Origin: Amycolatopsis kentuckyensis
GTDB taxonomy: Bacteria; Actinomycetota; Actinomycetes; Mycobacteriales; Pseudonocardiaceae
Reading direction: 5' to 3'
Assembly (NCBI RefSeq): GCF_002155975.1
Contig: NZ_MUMI01000095.1
Coordinates: 528 to 64,527, forward strand
DNA length: 64,000 nucleotides
This document shows positions 26,465-34,821 of the stretch, piece after piece. Numbering within the stretch: the stretch's first letter is position 1; the number at the start of each line of letters is the position of its first letter. A program made the position numbers and the translations under genes. The notes below the pieces were generated by a model. That model was not told where the DNA came from and made no database searches. It saw only the letters and a list, made by a program, of their open reading frames with translations.

Positions 26465-27526
26465 ATGGACGTCACCGCGCCTGCCCACCGCCTCTCGGCG
26501 GCCGTCTCGGCCGCGTCACGCCTGCTGCCGTCCCGCACCGGACTGAGGCTGCGGGCGGACGCGGCCGGGCTGACGGTCGCCGGCGTGGCTCCGGACCTGG
26601 CGGTCCGCTTCGACTGCCCGGCGACCACGCACACCGACGGCGCGGTAGTGGTCCCGGCGGCCCCGTTGGTGGAAACGCTGAAGGTGCTCGACACGGAGCT
26701 GGTCCGCTTGGTCGTCGAGGGCACGCGCCTGGCGTTGCGGCTGGACAACGCCCGGTTCGCGCTGCCCCTGCTGCCGACCTCGGCGGCCCCTGCGGACCCA
26801 CCCGCGCAGGTGTCCGAAGTAGACGGAGCGGCGTTCGCTTCGGCGTTGCGCATCGTGGCGGGCACGGCGGCCAAGGACGACCCGCTCCCCCTGTTCACCG
26901 GCGTCCGCCTGCAGGCCGCCGGTTCCGGCCTGACGTTGACGGCGTCGGACCGCTACCGGATGGCGGTGGCCCGGCTGCCCCTGCTGTCCCCGGGTGCCCT
27001 CGACGTCCTGGTCCCGGCGGCCCTGCTGTCGGAGGCGGCCCGCCAGGCCCGAGGCCGGGTGGGCCTGCACGTGGGGCCGGGCCGCTTCGGGGTGAGCTGG
27101 CAGGGAGGCCTGGTCGCCACTGCGGTCCTCGACGCGGGCTTCCTGTCGGAGGACTCGATCCCCTCGGGCACGGTGGACACCACGGTGTCACTGCCGGCGG
27201 ACGCCCTGGCCGCGGCGGTCCGCCGAGTGGGCGTGTACGCGGAGGACAGGCGAGTCCTGACGGTGGAGGTGGGCGACGCACAGGTCCGCTTGGCGAGCGC
27301 ACGGCAGGACACGGGCGAGGCGGAGGAGGTCCTGAAGGCGAACGTCAGCGGCGGGCGGACGTCACCCTCGTTCCAGGCCCGGTACCTGCTCGACGCGCTG
27401 GGGGCGTTCGCCGGGGAGCGGGTGGAGCTGTCGATCCAGCCGGGGATGCGGGCGTGCATCCTGCGGGCCGCGGAGCCCGGGGAGGTGGCATTGACGTACT
27501 ACCTGATGCCGATGCTGGCGCGGTAG
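26465..27526 (+). CDS. DNA polymerase III beta subunit (sliding clamp) paralogue
   Basis: A 353-aa protein with the three-domain clamp layout. TASDRYRMAVARLP (around residues 159-172) corresponds to the conserved TDTYRLA region of DnaN, ARYLLDALGAF (around 306-316) to the third domain, and the C-terminus ends in TYYLMPMLAR, the clamp's LMPMR-type tail. It is clearly diverged from housekeeping DnaN and is not beside dnaA or recF, so it is probably an additional copy. Possible roles are a specialised clamp for translesion or plasmid/phage replication, or an inhibitor by heterodimerisation. Leaderless promoter. Confidence 0.83.
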   Translation: MDVTAPAHRLSAAVSAASRLLPSRTGLRLRADAAGLTVAGVAPDLAVRFDCPATTHTDGAVVVPAAPLVETLKVLDTELVRLVVEGTRLALRLDNARFALPLLPTSAAPADPPAQVSEVDGAAFASALRIVAGTAAKDDPLPLFTGVRLQAAGSGLTLTASDRYRMAVARLPLLSPGALDVLVPAALLSEAARQARGRVGLHVGPGRFGVSWQGGLVATAVLDAGFLSEDSIPSGTVDTTVSLPADALAAAVRRVGVYAEDRRVLTVEVGDAQVRLASARQDTGEAEEVLKANVSGGRTSPSFQARYLLDALGAFAGERVELSIQPGMRACILRAAEPGEVALTYYLMPMLAR

Positions 27527-27570
27527 ATCAGCCGATGCCGATCAGTCGGGCTCCGGCTTGTGCGGAAGCA

Positions 27571-27631
27571 GGCTCGCCGGGAAGGCGAGCCGGCGGAGCT
27601 GCCGGATCGCGGTGCGCGAAACGGCAGCTCC
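27571..27631. terminator. Tandem hairpins between convergent clamp and Lrp genes
   Basis: GGCTCGCC/GGCGAGCC (27571-27578, 27584-27591) and GGAGCTGCCG/CGGCAGCTCC (27595-27604, 27622-27631) are two perfect stems only 3 nt apart in the 109-bp gap between opposing stops. They probably serve both genes. Confidence 0.65.
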
Positions 27632-27635
27632 CGCG

Positions 27636-28592
27636 CTACACGGTGCCGAAGCGCTTCAGCGTCCGGATCATCGGTGCCGTCTCCACCTGACGGATGCCTT
27701 CCAGGCCGCCCAGGTCGTCGGCCAAGTACTCGTACAACGCCGCGTCGTCGCGGCAGCCCACGTTCGCCACCAGGTTGGCCGGGCCCGTCGTTGCCGCCGC
27801 GAAGGCCACCTGGGGGTGTGTGGACAGCGCCTGGCCCGTTGACTCCAACGCCGATGGCGCGACCGTCAGCCACAGCGTCGCCGTCAGGGGGTAGCCCAGC
27901 AGGGCCGCGTCCACCTCGACGTCGAAGTACAGGGCTCCCGATGACCTCAGCGTCTCGAGGCGTCGGCGGACCGTCGACTCCGAACGACCCGAGGCCGCCG
28001 CCAATGTCGACATGTCGGCACGGCCGTCGCGGGCCAACGCAGCCAGCAGTTCCGTGTCTCCGGGCTCCGGGCGGTAGGCCGAAGACCCCGGAGTGCTGCG
28101 CAACGCAGCGACCTCGGCCGGAGTCAACGCGCTCGACCGGCCCGGCCAGCCCGCCGGGCCGCCCGCGAAGCGACGCAGCAAGCGGTACGCCGTCATCGAC
28201 ACCACCCGGGGTGTCTTCGGCAGCCTGCCCAGCAGCAGCCCGCCTGCCTGCTCGCGCAGCGGTGCCCGGACGAAGCACACGATCTCCGTCCCGCCGGACA
28301 TCAGGCTCACCCACTGCGTGTCGTCCCGGCGGGCCAGCGCCGCCGCGATCGGGGCCGCCGCGTCCGGGACGCAGCCGAGGCGGACCAGCCAGTGGACCTG
28401 CCCCAGCGGGGCCGCCTCCGGCACGCCCACCACCCGCAGCACCCCGGACGACCGCAGCTTCCGGTACCGGCGCGCCACCGTCTGGTCCGACACCCCCAGC
28501 ACCGCCGCGATCGTGCTGAACGACGCCCGGCCGTCCAGCTGCAACGCGTGCGCCAGGCGGCGGTCGAGACTGTCGAGCAGGCCGGATTCCAC
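27636..28592 (-). CDS. Double-domain Lrp/AsnC-family regulator
   Basis: A 318-aa protein with two AsnC units in tandem. The first helix-turn-helix is SFSTIAAVLGVSDQTVARRY (around 24-43), followed by a RAM-like domain. The second is DMSTLAAASGRSESTVRRRL (around 193-212), with another RAM-like domain to the end. Single-unit Lrp proteins are about 150 aa, so this is an internal duplication. GTG 28592 has a TANNNT hexamer (28599-28604) 6 nt upstream. It is divergent from the VOC-esterase pair, its probable target. Confidence 0.88.
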   Translation of the reverse strand: MESGLLDSLDRRLAHALQLDGRASFSTIAAVLGVSDQTVARRYRKLRSSGVLRVVGVPEAAPLGQVHWLVRLGCVPDAAAPIAAALARRDDTQWVSLMSGGTEIVCFVRAPLREQAGGLLLGRLPKTPRVVSMTAYRLLRRFAGGPAGWPGRSSALTPAEVAALRSTPGSSAYRPEPGDTELLAALARDGRADMSTLAAASGRSESTVRRRLETLRSSGALYFDVEVDAALLGYPLTATLWLTVAPSALESTGQALSTHPQVAFAAATTGPANLVANVGCRDDAALYEYLADDLGGLEGIRQVETAPMIRTLKRFGTV

Positions 28593-28598
28593 CAGATC

Positions 28599-28604
28599 AG
28601 CCTA
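28599..28604 (-). promoter_or_regulatory. -10 hexamer of the Lrp-type regulator (leaderless)
   Basis: TAGGCT on the minus strand, 6 nt before GTG 28592, with no ribosome site in between. Confidence 0.45.
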
Positions 28605-28675
28605 GGAGATGTCGGATTCCGTGCACGATCTCGTCATGGATGGAACGCCGGTGCGGAGCCGCCCACGCTGAAAGG

Positions 28676-29497
28676 ATGAACATCGACCACACGGTCTTCC
28701 TGACCCGCCGCCACGGGGAAACCTGGCGGCGCTACGAACAACTCGGCTTCACGCTGAGCCCGCAGTCGCGGCACTTCGCCGCTCCCACCGGCGACAGCGA
28801 GCCGGTGCCGAGCTGCACCGCGAACCGCTGTGCCTACTTCGGTGGCTCGTTCCTCGAACTGATCGGCATCGTCGACGAGACGACCGGCGATCCGTGGCGG
28901 GTCCTGCCGATCCTCGACGCCCGGGGTGACGGCCTCCACGGCGTCTCCTTCGGTGTCGACGACTCCGAGGAGGCGGCAACGAGGCTCCGCGAAGCCGGCC
29001 TCTCGAATTCAGGAGTCCTGAAGCTGCAACGCGACGTGGACCTGCCCGAAGGCACCCGCACCGCGCGGTTCCGCAGTGTCCACATCAGACGGGACCGGAG
29101 CCCCGAGGGCATCCTCCACACCGCCGAGCACCTCACGCCGGAGTACCTCCACCAGCCGCGCTACCTCGATCACCCCAACGGCGCCCGCGGCGTCGCGGGG
29201 ATCGTCCTCGTGGTCCCGGACGGCGAAACAGCCGCCTACCGGCAGCGCTACGACGTGATCACCGGCGGCCGGCGGCTGGTCGACATCATCGGGGTGAGCG
29301 ACCTCGACGCCGTCCTGCCCGGCGAAACCCCGCGGAAGCTGCCGTACTTCGCCGCCCACGGGGTCGTGGTGGCGGATCTCGCGAAAGCGCGGAAGCTGAT
29401 CGAGGAGCACGTCCCGACCACCACCCACGACCGCGGGTTCTTCGTCCGCGCCGAAGACGCCTTCGGTGCCGCGGTGTTCTTCGAGGAGGCACGATGA
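28676..29497 (+). CDS. VOC-superfamily (glyoxalase-like) protein
   Basis: A 273-aa protein with two vicinal-oxygen-chelate-like modules. It starts MNIDHTVFLTRR, a typical metal-binding His strand, and has GDGLHGVSFGVDD (around 82-94) and a second module after residue 160 (GARGVAGIVLVVPDGE). Residues HT, E and H that may bind a metal are present; the reaction is unknown. ATG 28676 follows GAAAGG directly. The stop overlaps the esterase start (ATGA), so both are made together. Together they may degrade an ester substrate sensed by the divergent Lrp regulator. Confidence 0.8.
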   Translation: MNIDHTVFLTRRHGETWRRYEQLGFTLSPQSRHFAAPTGDSEPVPSCTANRCAYFGGSFLELIGIVDETTGDPWRVLPILDARGDGLHGVSFGVDDSEEAATRLREAGLSNSGVLKLQRDVDLPEGTRTARFRSVHIRRDRSPEGILHTAEHLTPEYLHQPRYLDHPNGARGVAGIVLVVPDGETAAYRQRYDVITGGRRLVDIIGVSDLDAVLPGETPRKLPYFAAHGVVVADLAKARKLIEEHVPTTTHDRGFFVRAEDAFGAAVFFEEAR

Positions 29498-30642
29498 TCG
29501 TCGAAACCACCAGCGGCCGGGTCCGCGGCGCGCACGGCACGTTCAAGGGAATCCGCTACGCCACCGCGAAACGCTTCGAAGCCCCGATCCCGCCGAAGCC
29601 GTGGAGCGGTGTCGAAGACGCGCTCGAAGCAGGACCGGCGGCGCCGCAGCCACCGTCACGCCTGGAGCACGCCCTCGGGCCGATGCCACTGCCGCAGCGC
29701 GAAGACTGCCTCTTCCTCAACGTCTTCACGCCGTCGACCACCGGGAACCGGCCGGTGCTCGTGTGGATCCACGGCGGCGGGTTCTCCAGCGGCTCGGGCG
29801 GCCAGGTCTGGTACACCGGCACGCGCCTGGCCCGTGACGCCGACGCCGTGGTCGTGACGCTCAACTACCGGCTCGGCGCCCTCGGCTTCGCCGCGCTGGA
29901 CGGCGTGCCGCCGAACCTCGGGCTCCGGGACCAGCTCGCCGCCCTGGAGTGGGTGCGGGACAACATCGCCGCGTTCGGCGGGAACCCGGCCGAAGTCACC
30001 CTCGGCGGGCAGTCGGCCGGTGCGCAGTCGACGCTCGCCCTCTGGTCGTCGCCGCGGACGAGAGGGCTCATCAAACGGATCGCCCTGCAGAGTGCGCCCC
30101 TCGGCATGCGCCCCGCCACCAGGGAGGAAGCGAACCGGACCGCCAGCGCGCTGGCGGCCCTCCGGACCGCCCCGGTGGAACAGCTGCTGGCCGCGCAGGT
30201 TTCGGTCCCCGGCAGGCCCGGCTCGATCGAACCGCCGTTCCAGCTGGTCGCCGACGACGACCTCGTCGCGCACGACCTCATCGAAGCCGCGCCCGAAGGG
30301 CCCGCCCTGATCAGCTGGACCCGCGAAGAACTCCGCGCCTTCGTCCCCGACGCGCCGCAGGAAACCATCGACGCGGCGAACGGCTTCTTCACCAGCGACC
30401 GGTTGGTCGAGAAGCTCGGCGCCTTCACCTACCGCTTCGACTGGCAGGCGCCCGGAAACCGGTTCGGCGCCTGCCACTGCCTCGACATCCCGTTCCTCTT
30501 CGGCACCCACGACGTCTGGGACGCGCCGATGCTCGAAGGGGCCCCGAAGGGCCTCGAGCACGAGACCGGCCTGCGCGCAGTGTGGGCCGCCTTCCTCCAC
30601 GGGGAGCGGCCCGCCGCGCTCAGCCCGCCGAAGCTGCCTTGA
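29494..30642 (+). CDS. Type B carboxylesterase, short form
   Basis: A 382-aa carboxylesterase. Oxyanion motif IHGGGFSSGSG (around 90-100), EDCLFLNVFTP (around 70-80), nucleophile elbow LGGQSAGAQS (around 169-178) and a catalytic His in GACHCLDIPFLFG. Family members such as PnbA are about 490 aa; this one lacks roughly 100 residues of the C-terminal half but keeps the His, so it may still be active. It starts 4 nt inside the VOC gene. Its last 23 bp overlap the opposing glutaredoxin gene. Confidence 0.85.
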   Translation: MIVETTSGRVRGAHGTFKGIRYATAKRFEAPIPPKPWSGVEDALEAGPAAPQPPSRLEHALGPMPLPQREDCLFLNVFTPSTTGNRPVLVWIHGGGFSSGSGGQVWYTGTRLARDADAVVVTLNYRLGALGFAALDGVPPNLGLRDQLAALEWVRDNIAAFGGNPAEVTLGGQSAGAQSTLALWSSPRTRGLIKRIALQSAPLGMRPATREEANRTASALAALRTAPVEQLLAAQVSVPGRPGSIEPPFQLVADDDLVAHDLIEAAPEGPALISWTREELRAFVPDAPQETIDAANGFFTSDRLVEKLGAFTYRFDWQAPGNRFGACHCLDIPFLFGTHDVWDAPMLEGAPKGLEHETGLRAVWAAFLHGERPAALSPPKLP

Positions 30643-30874
30643 CCGCCGCCTCGACCTCGGCGAACGACGGGTTGACCATGGCCGTCGACCCGACGATGAC
30701 CGTCGGCACCGTCTCGTTGCCGTTCGCGACCTCGCGCACCCGCGCGGCCGCCGCCGGGTCCTCCCAGATGTTGATCGCCCGGACGTTGAAGCCGCTCTTC
30801 GACAACGGCCGCTCCAGCGCGGCGCAGAACCCGCACCCCGGCCGCCAGTAGAACTCGACCTCGACGTTGCTCAT
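30620..30874 (-). CDS. Glutaredoxin/mycoredoxin-like protein
   Basis: An 84-aa thioredoxin-fold protein with the redox motif RPGCGFCAALERPL (CGFC, around residues 14-17), a VPTVIVG cis-Pro segment (around 56-62) and no signal peptide. In actinobacteria such proteins usually couple to mycothiol. ATG 30874 overlaps the stop of the MBL-fold gene by 4 nt; it is the last gene of a three-gene operon with the NUDIX and MBL-fold genes. Confidence 0.87.
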   Translation of the reverse strand: MSNVEVEFYWRPGCGFCAALERPLSKSGFNVRAINIWEDPAAAARVREVANGNETVPTVIVGSTAMVNPSFAEVEAAVKAASAG

Positions 30875-31641
30875 CCGTTCTCCTCCGACCGCAAGTAGTC
30901 CAGCTGCGCCTGCACGCTCCACTCGGCGGGCGCCCACAGCGCCCGGTCGACGTCGGCGTACACGACCTCGACGACCTGGCGCGGTGTGGCGTCCGCCCCG
31001 AGCGTCTCCAAGGCCGAACGCACCTGGTCCAGCCGCTGTTCCCGATGGGCAAGGTACTCGCGCGCGGTCGCGGGCAGATCGGGGAGCTCCGGACCGTGGC
31101 CGGGCAGGCCGACCGTCCCGGCCGGCAGCTCGATCAGCTTCCGCAGGGAACGCAGGTAGTCGCCGAGGTCGTGCAGCACCGTCGTGCCGCGCCCGAGGAT
31201 GGTGTCGCCGGTCAGCACCTGCGAACCGACCACGAGGGACACCGAGTCGTCGGTGTGGCCCGGCGTGTGCAGGACACGAAGGGAAAGCCCGCCCGCCGAG
31301 ATCACTTCGCCGTCCACAAAGGACGAAGCGCCCACGCACAGGGCGGGATCGAACGCCCGCACCGGCGCGCCGACGCGCTCGGCGAACCACGGCGCGCCCT
31401 CCGCGTGGTCGGGGTGGTGGTGCGTGAGCACGACCAGCTCGACCGGAGCGACCGAGGCCAGCAGCTCGAGGTGCTCGAGGTCGCGGTAGCCCGGGTCGAC
31501 GACCACCGCCGGGCTCGACGGTGCCGCCCGCAGCACCCAGCTGTTGGTGCCTTCGAGCGTCATCGACGACGGGTTGTTCTCCAGCAGCACCGAAGCCGTC
31601 TCGGAGACCTGGCGCAGCACGCCGTAGGCCGGGGCGCTCAT
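30871..31641 (-). CDS. Metallo-beta-lactamase-fold hydrolase (Rv3677c-like)
   Basis: A 256-aa MBL-fold protein. THHHPDH (around residues 73-79) gives the HxHxDH-type dinuclear metal site, HTPGHTDDSVS (around 124-134) the third His, and GDTILG (around 142-147) the bridging Asp; LPGHGPELPD supplies the last His. The C-terminal 70 residues look like the winged-helix of LACTB2-type RNases, which suggests a nuclease or thioesterase. Start and stop overlap neighbouring genes by 4 nt each. Same place as Rv3677c relative to crp and ridA. Confidence 0.88.
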   Translation of the reverse strand: MSAPAYGVLRQVSETASVLLENNPSSMTLEGTNSWVLRAAPSSPAVVVDPGYRDLEHLELLASVAPVELVVLTHHHPDHAEGAPWFAERVGAPVRAFDPALCVGASSFVDGEVISAGGLSLRVLHTPGHTDDSVSLVVGSQVLTGDTILGRGTTVLHDLGDYLRSLRKLIELPAGTVGLPGHGPELPDLPATAREYLAHREQRLDQVRSALETLGADATPRQVVEVVYADVDRALWAPAEWSVQAQLDYLRSEENG

Positions 31642-32456
31642 CGCGGCTCCAGGACGACTCGGACGTGGCCGTTCTCACGCACCAGCGTGGGCGCGATCCG
31701 GACGATCTCGCGCGGCGCGTCCAGCACGTCGTCGGCGGTGGCGAACTCCGCCAGCTCGCTCAGCGTCAGCCACGTCGGCGGCATCAGCATCCGGCGGCCT
31801 TCGCGCGCGTCGGCGATGGCGTCTTCGGGACGCTGCCAGCCGGAGCTCGAGGCCTCCGACGTCGCGCCGTCGGCCTCCTGGCCCTCGGGCAGCTTGGCGA
31901 CGTAGAACCGGGTGTCGTAGCGGCGCGGCTCCTGCTCGGGCGTGATCCAGTGCGCCCACGGCCGCAGCAGGTCGGCCCGCAGCGTCAGGCCCGCGTCGGC
32001 GAGGAACCCGGCCAGCGACACCTCCCGCGTCTCCAGGGCCTGCCGGGCCGCCGCGTACGGCGTGACGTCGGTGAGCACCGCGTCCGCGCCGCCCGCGAGC
32101 AGCACGCCGGACTCCTCGAACGTCTCGCGCACCGCCGCGCAGGTCAACGCCCGCGCGAGGGCTTCGTCGCAGCCGAACCGCGAGGCCCACCACGACGGCT
32201 CGGGCCCGGCCCACGCCACCGACGTGTCGGCGTCGCGCCGGTCGACCCCGCCGCCGGGGAACACGGTCATCCCGCCCGCGAACGGCATGCCCTTGACCCG
32301 GTGCTGGAGGAAGACCTCGACGCCGTCGGCGCCGTCCCGGACCAGGATCACCGTGGCCGCGTCCTTCGGCGTCGCCGGCGGGCCGTCGGCGTTGGCGCGG
32401 GTGGCCACCCCCGCGCCGACCGGGATGTCGAAGACAAACTCCTTTGGCTGCTCCAC
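31638..32456 (-). CDS. NUDIX hydrolase
   Basis: A 272-aa NUDIX protein with VFPGGGVDRRDADTS and AAVRETFEESGVLL (around residues 67-82 and 111-124), which together form a NUDIX box with a long insertion between the Gly-rich part and the REXXEE helix. This is typical of the NUDT8/19-like RDD group acting on CoA or nucleoside diphosphates. GTG 32456 is supported by TATGTT (32463-32468) 6 nt upstream. First gene of a NUDIX, MBL-fold, glutaredoxin operon. Confidence 0.82.
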   Translation of the reverse strand: MEQPKEFVFDIPVGAGVATRANADGPPATPKDAATVILVRDGADGVEVFLQHRVKGMPFAGGMTVFPGGGVDRRDADTSVAWAGPEPSWWASRFGCDEALARALTCAAVRETFEESGVLLAGGADAVLTDVTPYAAARQALETREVSLAGFLADAGLTLRADLLRPWAHWITPEQEPRRYDTRFYVAKLPEGQEADGATSEASSSGWQRPEDAIADAREGRRMLMPPTWLTLSELAEFATADDVLDAPREIVRIAPTLVRENGHVRVVLEPR

Positions 32457-32462
32457 CTCGGC

Positions 32463-32468
32463 AACATA
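32463..32468 (-). promoter_or_regulatory. -10 hexamer of the NUDIX-MBL-glutaredoxin operon (leaderless)
   Basis: TATGTT on the minus strand, 6 nt before GTG 32456. GGAGG lies further up but inside the expected promoter spacing, too far from the start to act as a ribosome site. Confidence 0.45.
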
Positions 32469-32517
32469 CCTCCGCCACCCGACGTCCCGTCGCGCAGTTG
32501 TGGCACGCCGGACACGG

Positions 32518-32553
32518 AAAAGGCGGCACCTCCCGGAGGGGAAGTGCCGCCTT
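32518..32553 (-). terminator. Terminator of the 34.98-32.57 kb minus-strand operon
   Basis: AAGGCGGCAC pairs with GTGCCGCCTT (32520-32529 with 32544-32553). On the minus strand the stem is followed by TTCC, a short T-rich tail. It lies 16 nt after the stop of the 376-aa gene. Confidence 0.75.
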
Positions 32554-32568
32554 CTCGTGAACAGAGTC

Positions 32569-33699
32569 CTACGGGGCGGTCCAGCCGCGCTGGTCGCCAC
32601 CGGAGCGGGACGCGCCGTTGAGCCGCATCTTCGCCGCCTCGGCCCGCTCGCGCTCGGCCAGCTCGGCGTGCAGCTCGCGCAGCAGCGCCCGGTCGCGCTC
32701 GCTCAGGCTCGGGTCGTCCAGGTCCAGCGCCGGCAGCTCGACGACCTCGTGCATCGACGGCTTGCCCGCGGCGATCTCGCGGCCCTTCTCCGGGTCCTCG
32801 GCCAGCGCCTGCCGCAGCTGCGCCACCTCGGCCGGGGTCAGGTCGGCGGTGCGCTCCGCCCGCGTCTCCGACCGCGCCTTGCGGGGCGGCTCGGCGGCGG
32901 GCGACGGCGACACGATCGGCACCACCGGGGCAACCGGCTCGGCCGGCGCCGTCGTGGTGCTGCTCGACCGCATGCTGTGCCGGCTGCCCGACTCCGCGAC
33001 CGGCTCCGACGTCACCGGGGCCGGCGGCTTGGCGACCGGCTCCGGCCGAAAGGACGACGAACTCGACGTCGTGCTCCCGGTCACCCAGGCCGGCGACGCG
33101 GCGGCCGAGGCGGCCTGGTGGTACTCGGAGTGCGCGACACCCGGACCGCTGACCTCGACGACCGAGTGGATCCCGGCCCGGCGCAGCGCCGTGTCGACGC
33201 GGAACGCGACGGCCGGCGGGTTGCCCTCCGGCCCCAGCTCGACGAGGACCACCCGCTGCGGCAGCGCGCCCGGCACGCTGCCGGCCGGGGTGTTGCGCCA
33301 CACCGCGTGCACCGAGCGGACGTCCGGCAGCACCTGCAGCGTCCGGTCGAGCGCCTCGGCGATGCCGAACTCCGGGGAGTTCTCGCCGCTGAACCGGTGC
33401 GTGTTGACCGGCTCGGTCTCGTCGACCAGCAGGTCGTTCGCCAGCGTCGCGTCCGACCGGCTCATCTCGAGGACGAGCGCGAGCTCGCGCTGCTCGGCGG
33501 AGCTGACCGGGATCCGGCCCGCGATGAGCGTGCCGGTGGTCAGCTCGACCGCCTCGTCGATGTGGGCCCGGGCGATCAGCTCACGCGCTTCGGTGAGCGC
33601 GCTGTCGTCGATCCGGCCCGCCAGGGCCAGTAACAGGTTGTGCAGGCGCAGGGGCACCGAGAACCCGTCCATGGGCGGGCCGTCGTGGACCTCCACCAT
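32569..33699 (-). CDS. Unknown protein, paralogue of the preceding gene, with a Pro/Ser linker and basic C-terminus
   Basis: A 376-aa protein I do not recognise. Residues 17-75 (LRLHNLLLALAGRIDDSALT and on) and 95-200 align with the whole of the neighbouring 208-aa protein: helical bundle, a conserved VDET segment, an alternating strand region and EYHQAAS. Residues 200-285 are a low-complexity Pro/Ser/Thr linker; 285-376 are charged helices (DLTPAEVAQLRQALAEDPEK, then LSERDRALLRELHAELAERE). No signal peptide or membrane helix. It lies 36 nt after its paralogue in the ridA operon and ends at a terminator. Confidence 0.7.
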   Translation of the reverse strand: MVEVHDGPPMDGFSVPLRLHNLLLALAGRIDDSALTEARELIARAHIDEAVELTTGTLIAGRIPVSSAEQRELALVLEMSRSDATLANDLLVDETEPVNTHRFSGENSPEFGIAEALDRTLQVLPDVRSVHAVWRNTPAGSVPGALPQRVVLVELGPEGNPPAVAFRVDTALRRAGIHSVVEVSGPGVAHSEYHQAASAAASPAWVTGSTTSSSSSFRPEPVAKPPAPVTSEPVAESGSRHSMRSSSTTTAPAEPVAPVVPIVSPSPAAEPPRKARSETRAERTADLTPAEVAQLRQALAEDPEKGREIAAGKPSMHEVVELPALDLDDPSLSERDRALLRELHAELAERERAEAAKMRLNGASRSGGDQRGWTAP

Positions 33700-33735
33700 T
33701 GCCTTGCTCCCTCCCAGCTCGCTGGCGGGCGAGCG

Positions 33736-34362
33736 TTATGCGGCTACTAGCCGGGTCCCCGCCACGGCGCCCACGCAGACCAGCTCTGAGTCGGCCAGCG
33801 CGGCCCGGTGGTACCCCGGCAGGTCGAAGCGCGGCGGGATGACTTCGACGCTGGGCTCTTCGTCGCCCAGGACCCGCAGCACCCGCTGCAGTTCGCCGGT
33901 CAACCTCGGCAGCCCCGTCAGCGCGGTGATCAGCAGGACCCGCTTCGCGGTGCCCTGCCCGACCACACCGACGTGTCGCCAGCTCTGCCGCACTTCCCCC
34001 ACGTCCGGGCGACCGCGCAACGTTGCGTGGATCAACACGGACACGGAGTCGACCGAGTTAACCCATTCGGGCGCACTCGACGTGAATGTGTACCGGTTCT
34101 CGGTGACGTCGTCTACCCCCAGCGTCGAACTGACCTGGTGCCAGTCGGCGCCGTGCGGGATGAGACCGGCCACGAGCAGCCGGTACTCCGTTTGGTCGAG
34201 GTCGATCCTGTGCTTAAGCAAAGACCTCGGCAGGGTGCGCGCGAGGGTGCCCATGGCGCCCTCGCCGAGCCAGTCGCGGAACCGCCACAGCAGCTGGTCG
34301 GGCAGCCGCCCGGCCAGCCGGAGCAGCAGCTCGTGGGTGGCCTGCTCGATGTCCGGGTCCAT
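33736..34362 (-). CDS. Unknown protein, short paralogue of the following gene
   Basis: A 208-aa cytosolic protein of unknown function. The N-terminal helical part (ATHELLLRLAGRLPDQLLWR) and the C-terminal alpha/beta part (VDDVTENRYTF, RVLLITALTG, GYHRAALADSEL) match the first 200 residues of the next gene's product, so the two arose by tandem duplication. ATG 34362 overlaps the ridA stop by one base; GTG 34365 is an in-frame alternative. Translational coupling to ridA suggests coordinated expression, although mycobacteria, as far as I recall, lack both genes here. Confidence 0.72.
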   Translation of the reverse strand: MDPDIEQATHELLLRLAGRLPDQLLWRFRDWLGEGAMGTLARTLPRSLLKHRIDLDQTEYRLLVAGLIPHGADWHQVSSTLGVDDVTENRYTFTSSAPEWVNSVDSVSVLIHATLRGRPDVGEVRQSWRHVGVVGQGTAKRVLLITALTGLPRLTGELQRVLRVLGDEEPSVEVIPPRFDLPGYHRAALADSELVCVGAVAGTRLVAA

Positions 34363-34817
34363 CACTGCACCTCCACGATCAGTTCGACCTCCACCGGCGA
34401 GCCGATGGGCAGCTCCGCGACGCCGACGGCCGAGCGGGCGTGGATGCCCGCGTCGCCGAAGACCTCGCCGAGCAGTTCGGACGCGCCGTTGACGACCGCA
34501 GGCTGACCGGTGAAGCCTTCCGCGGAAGCCACGAAGCCGACAACCTTGACGATCCGCGCGACGTTGTCAATGCCGACCAGGGCGTGCACGGCCGCGAGCG
34601 CGTTGAGCGCCGACGTGCGGGCGTGGCCCTTCGCCTCTTCGGGGCTGATCTCCGCGCCGACCTTGCCGGTCGCGGCGAGCACGCCGTCGACGAAGGGCAG
34701 CTGGCCGGAGGTGTAGACGTGCTTCCCGCTCTGGACGGCGGGCACGTACGCGGCCAGCGGGGCCGCGACGCCGGGCAGCTCGATGCCGAGCTCCTTCAGC
34801 CGTTCGCTCCAGCTCAC
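34362..34817 (-). CDS. ridA: RidA-family enamine/imine deaminase
   Basis: A 151-aa YjgF/YER057c/UK114 protein. It has the substrate-binding Arg in HARSAVGVAELP (around residues 126-137), the AGIHARSA and SGQLPFVDG segments, and the usual length. RidA proteins hydrolyse reactive enamines and imines formed by PLP enzymes; this sequence is of the Rv3678c subtype found before the ArsA genes. The GTG start lies 4 nt after the stop of the DUF4177 gene. Confidence 0.9.
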   Translation of the reverse strand: MSWSERLKELGIELPGVAAPLAAYVPAVQSGKHVYTSGQLPFVDGVLAATGKVGAEISPEEAKGHARTSALNALAAVHALVGIDNVARIVKVVGFVASAEGFTGQPAVVNGASELLGEVFGDAGIHARSAVGVAELPIGSPVEVELIVEVQ

Positions 34818-34821
34818 CGGG

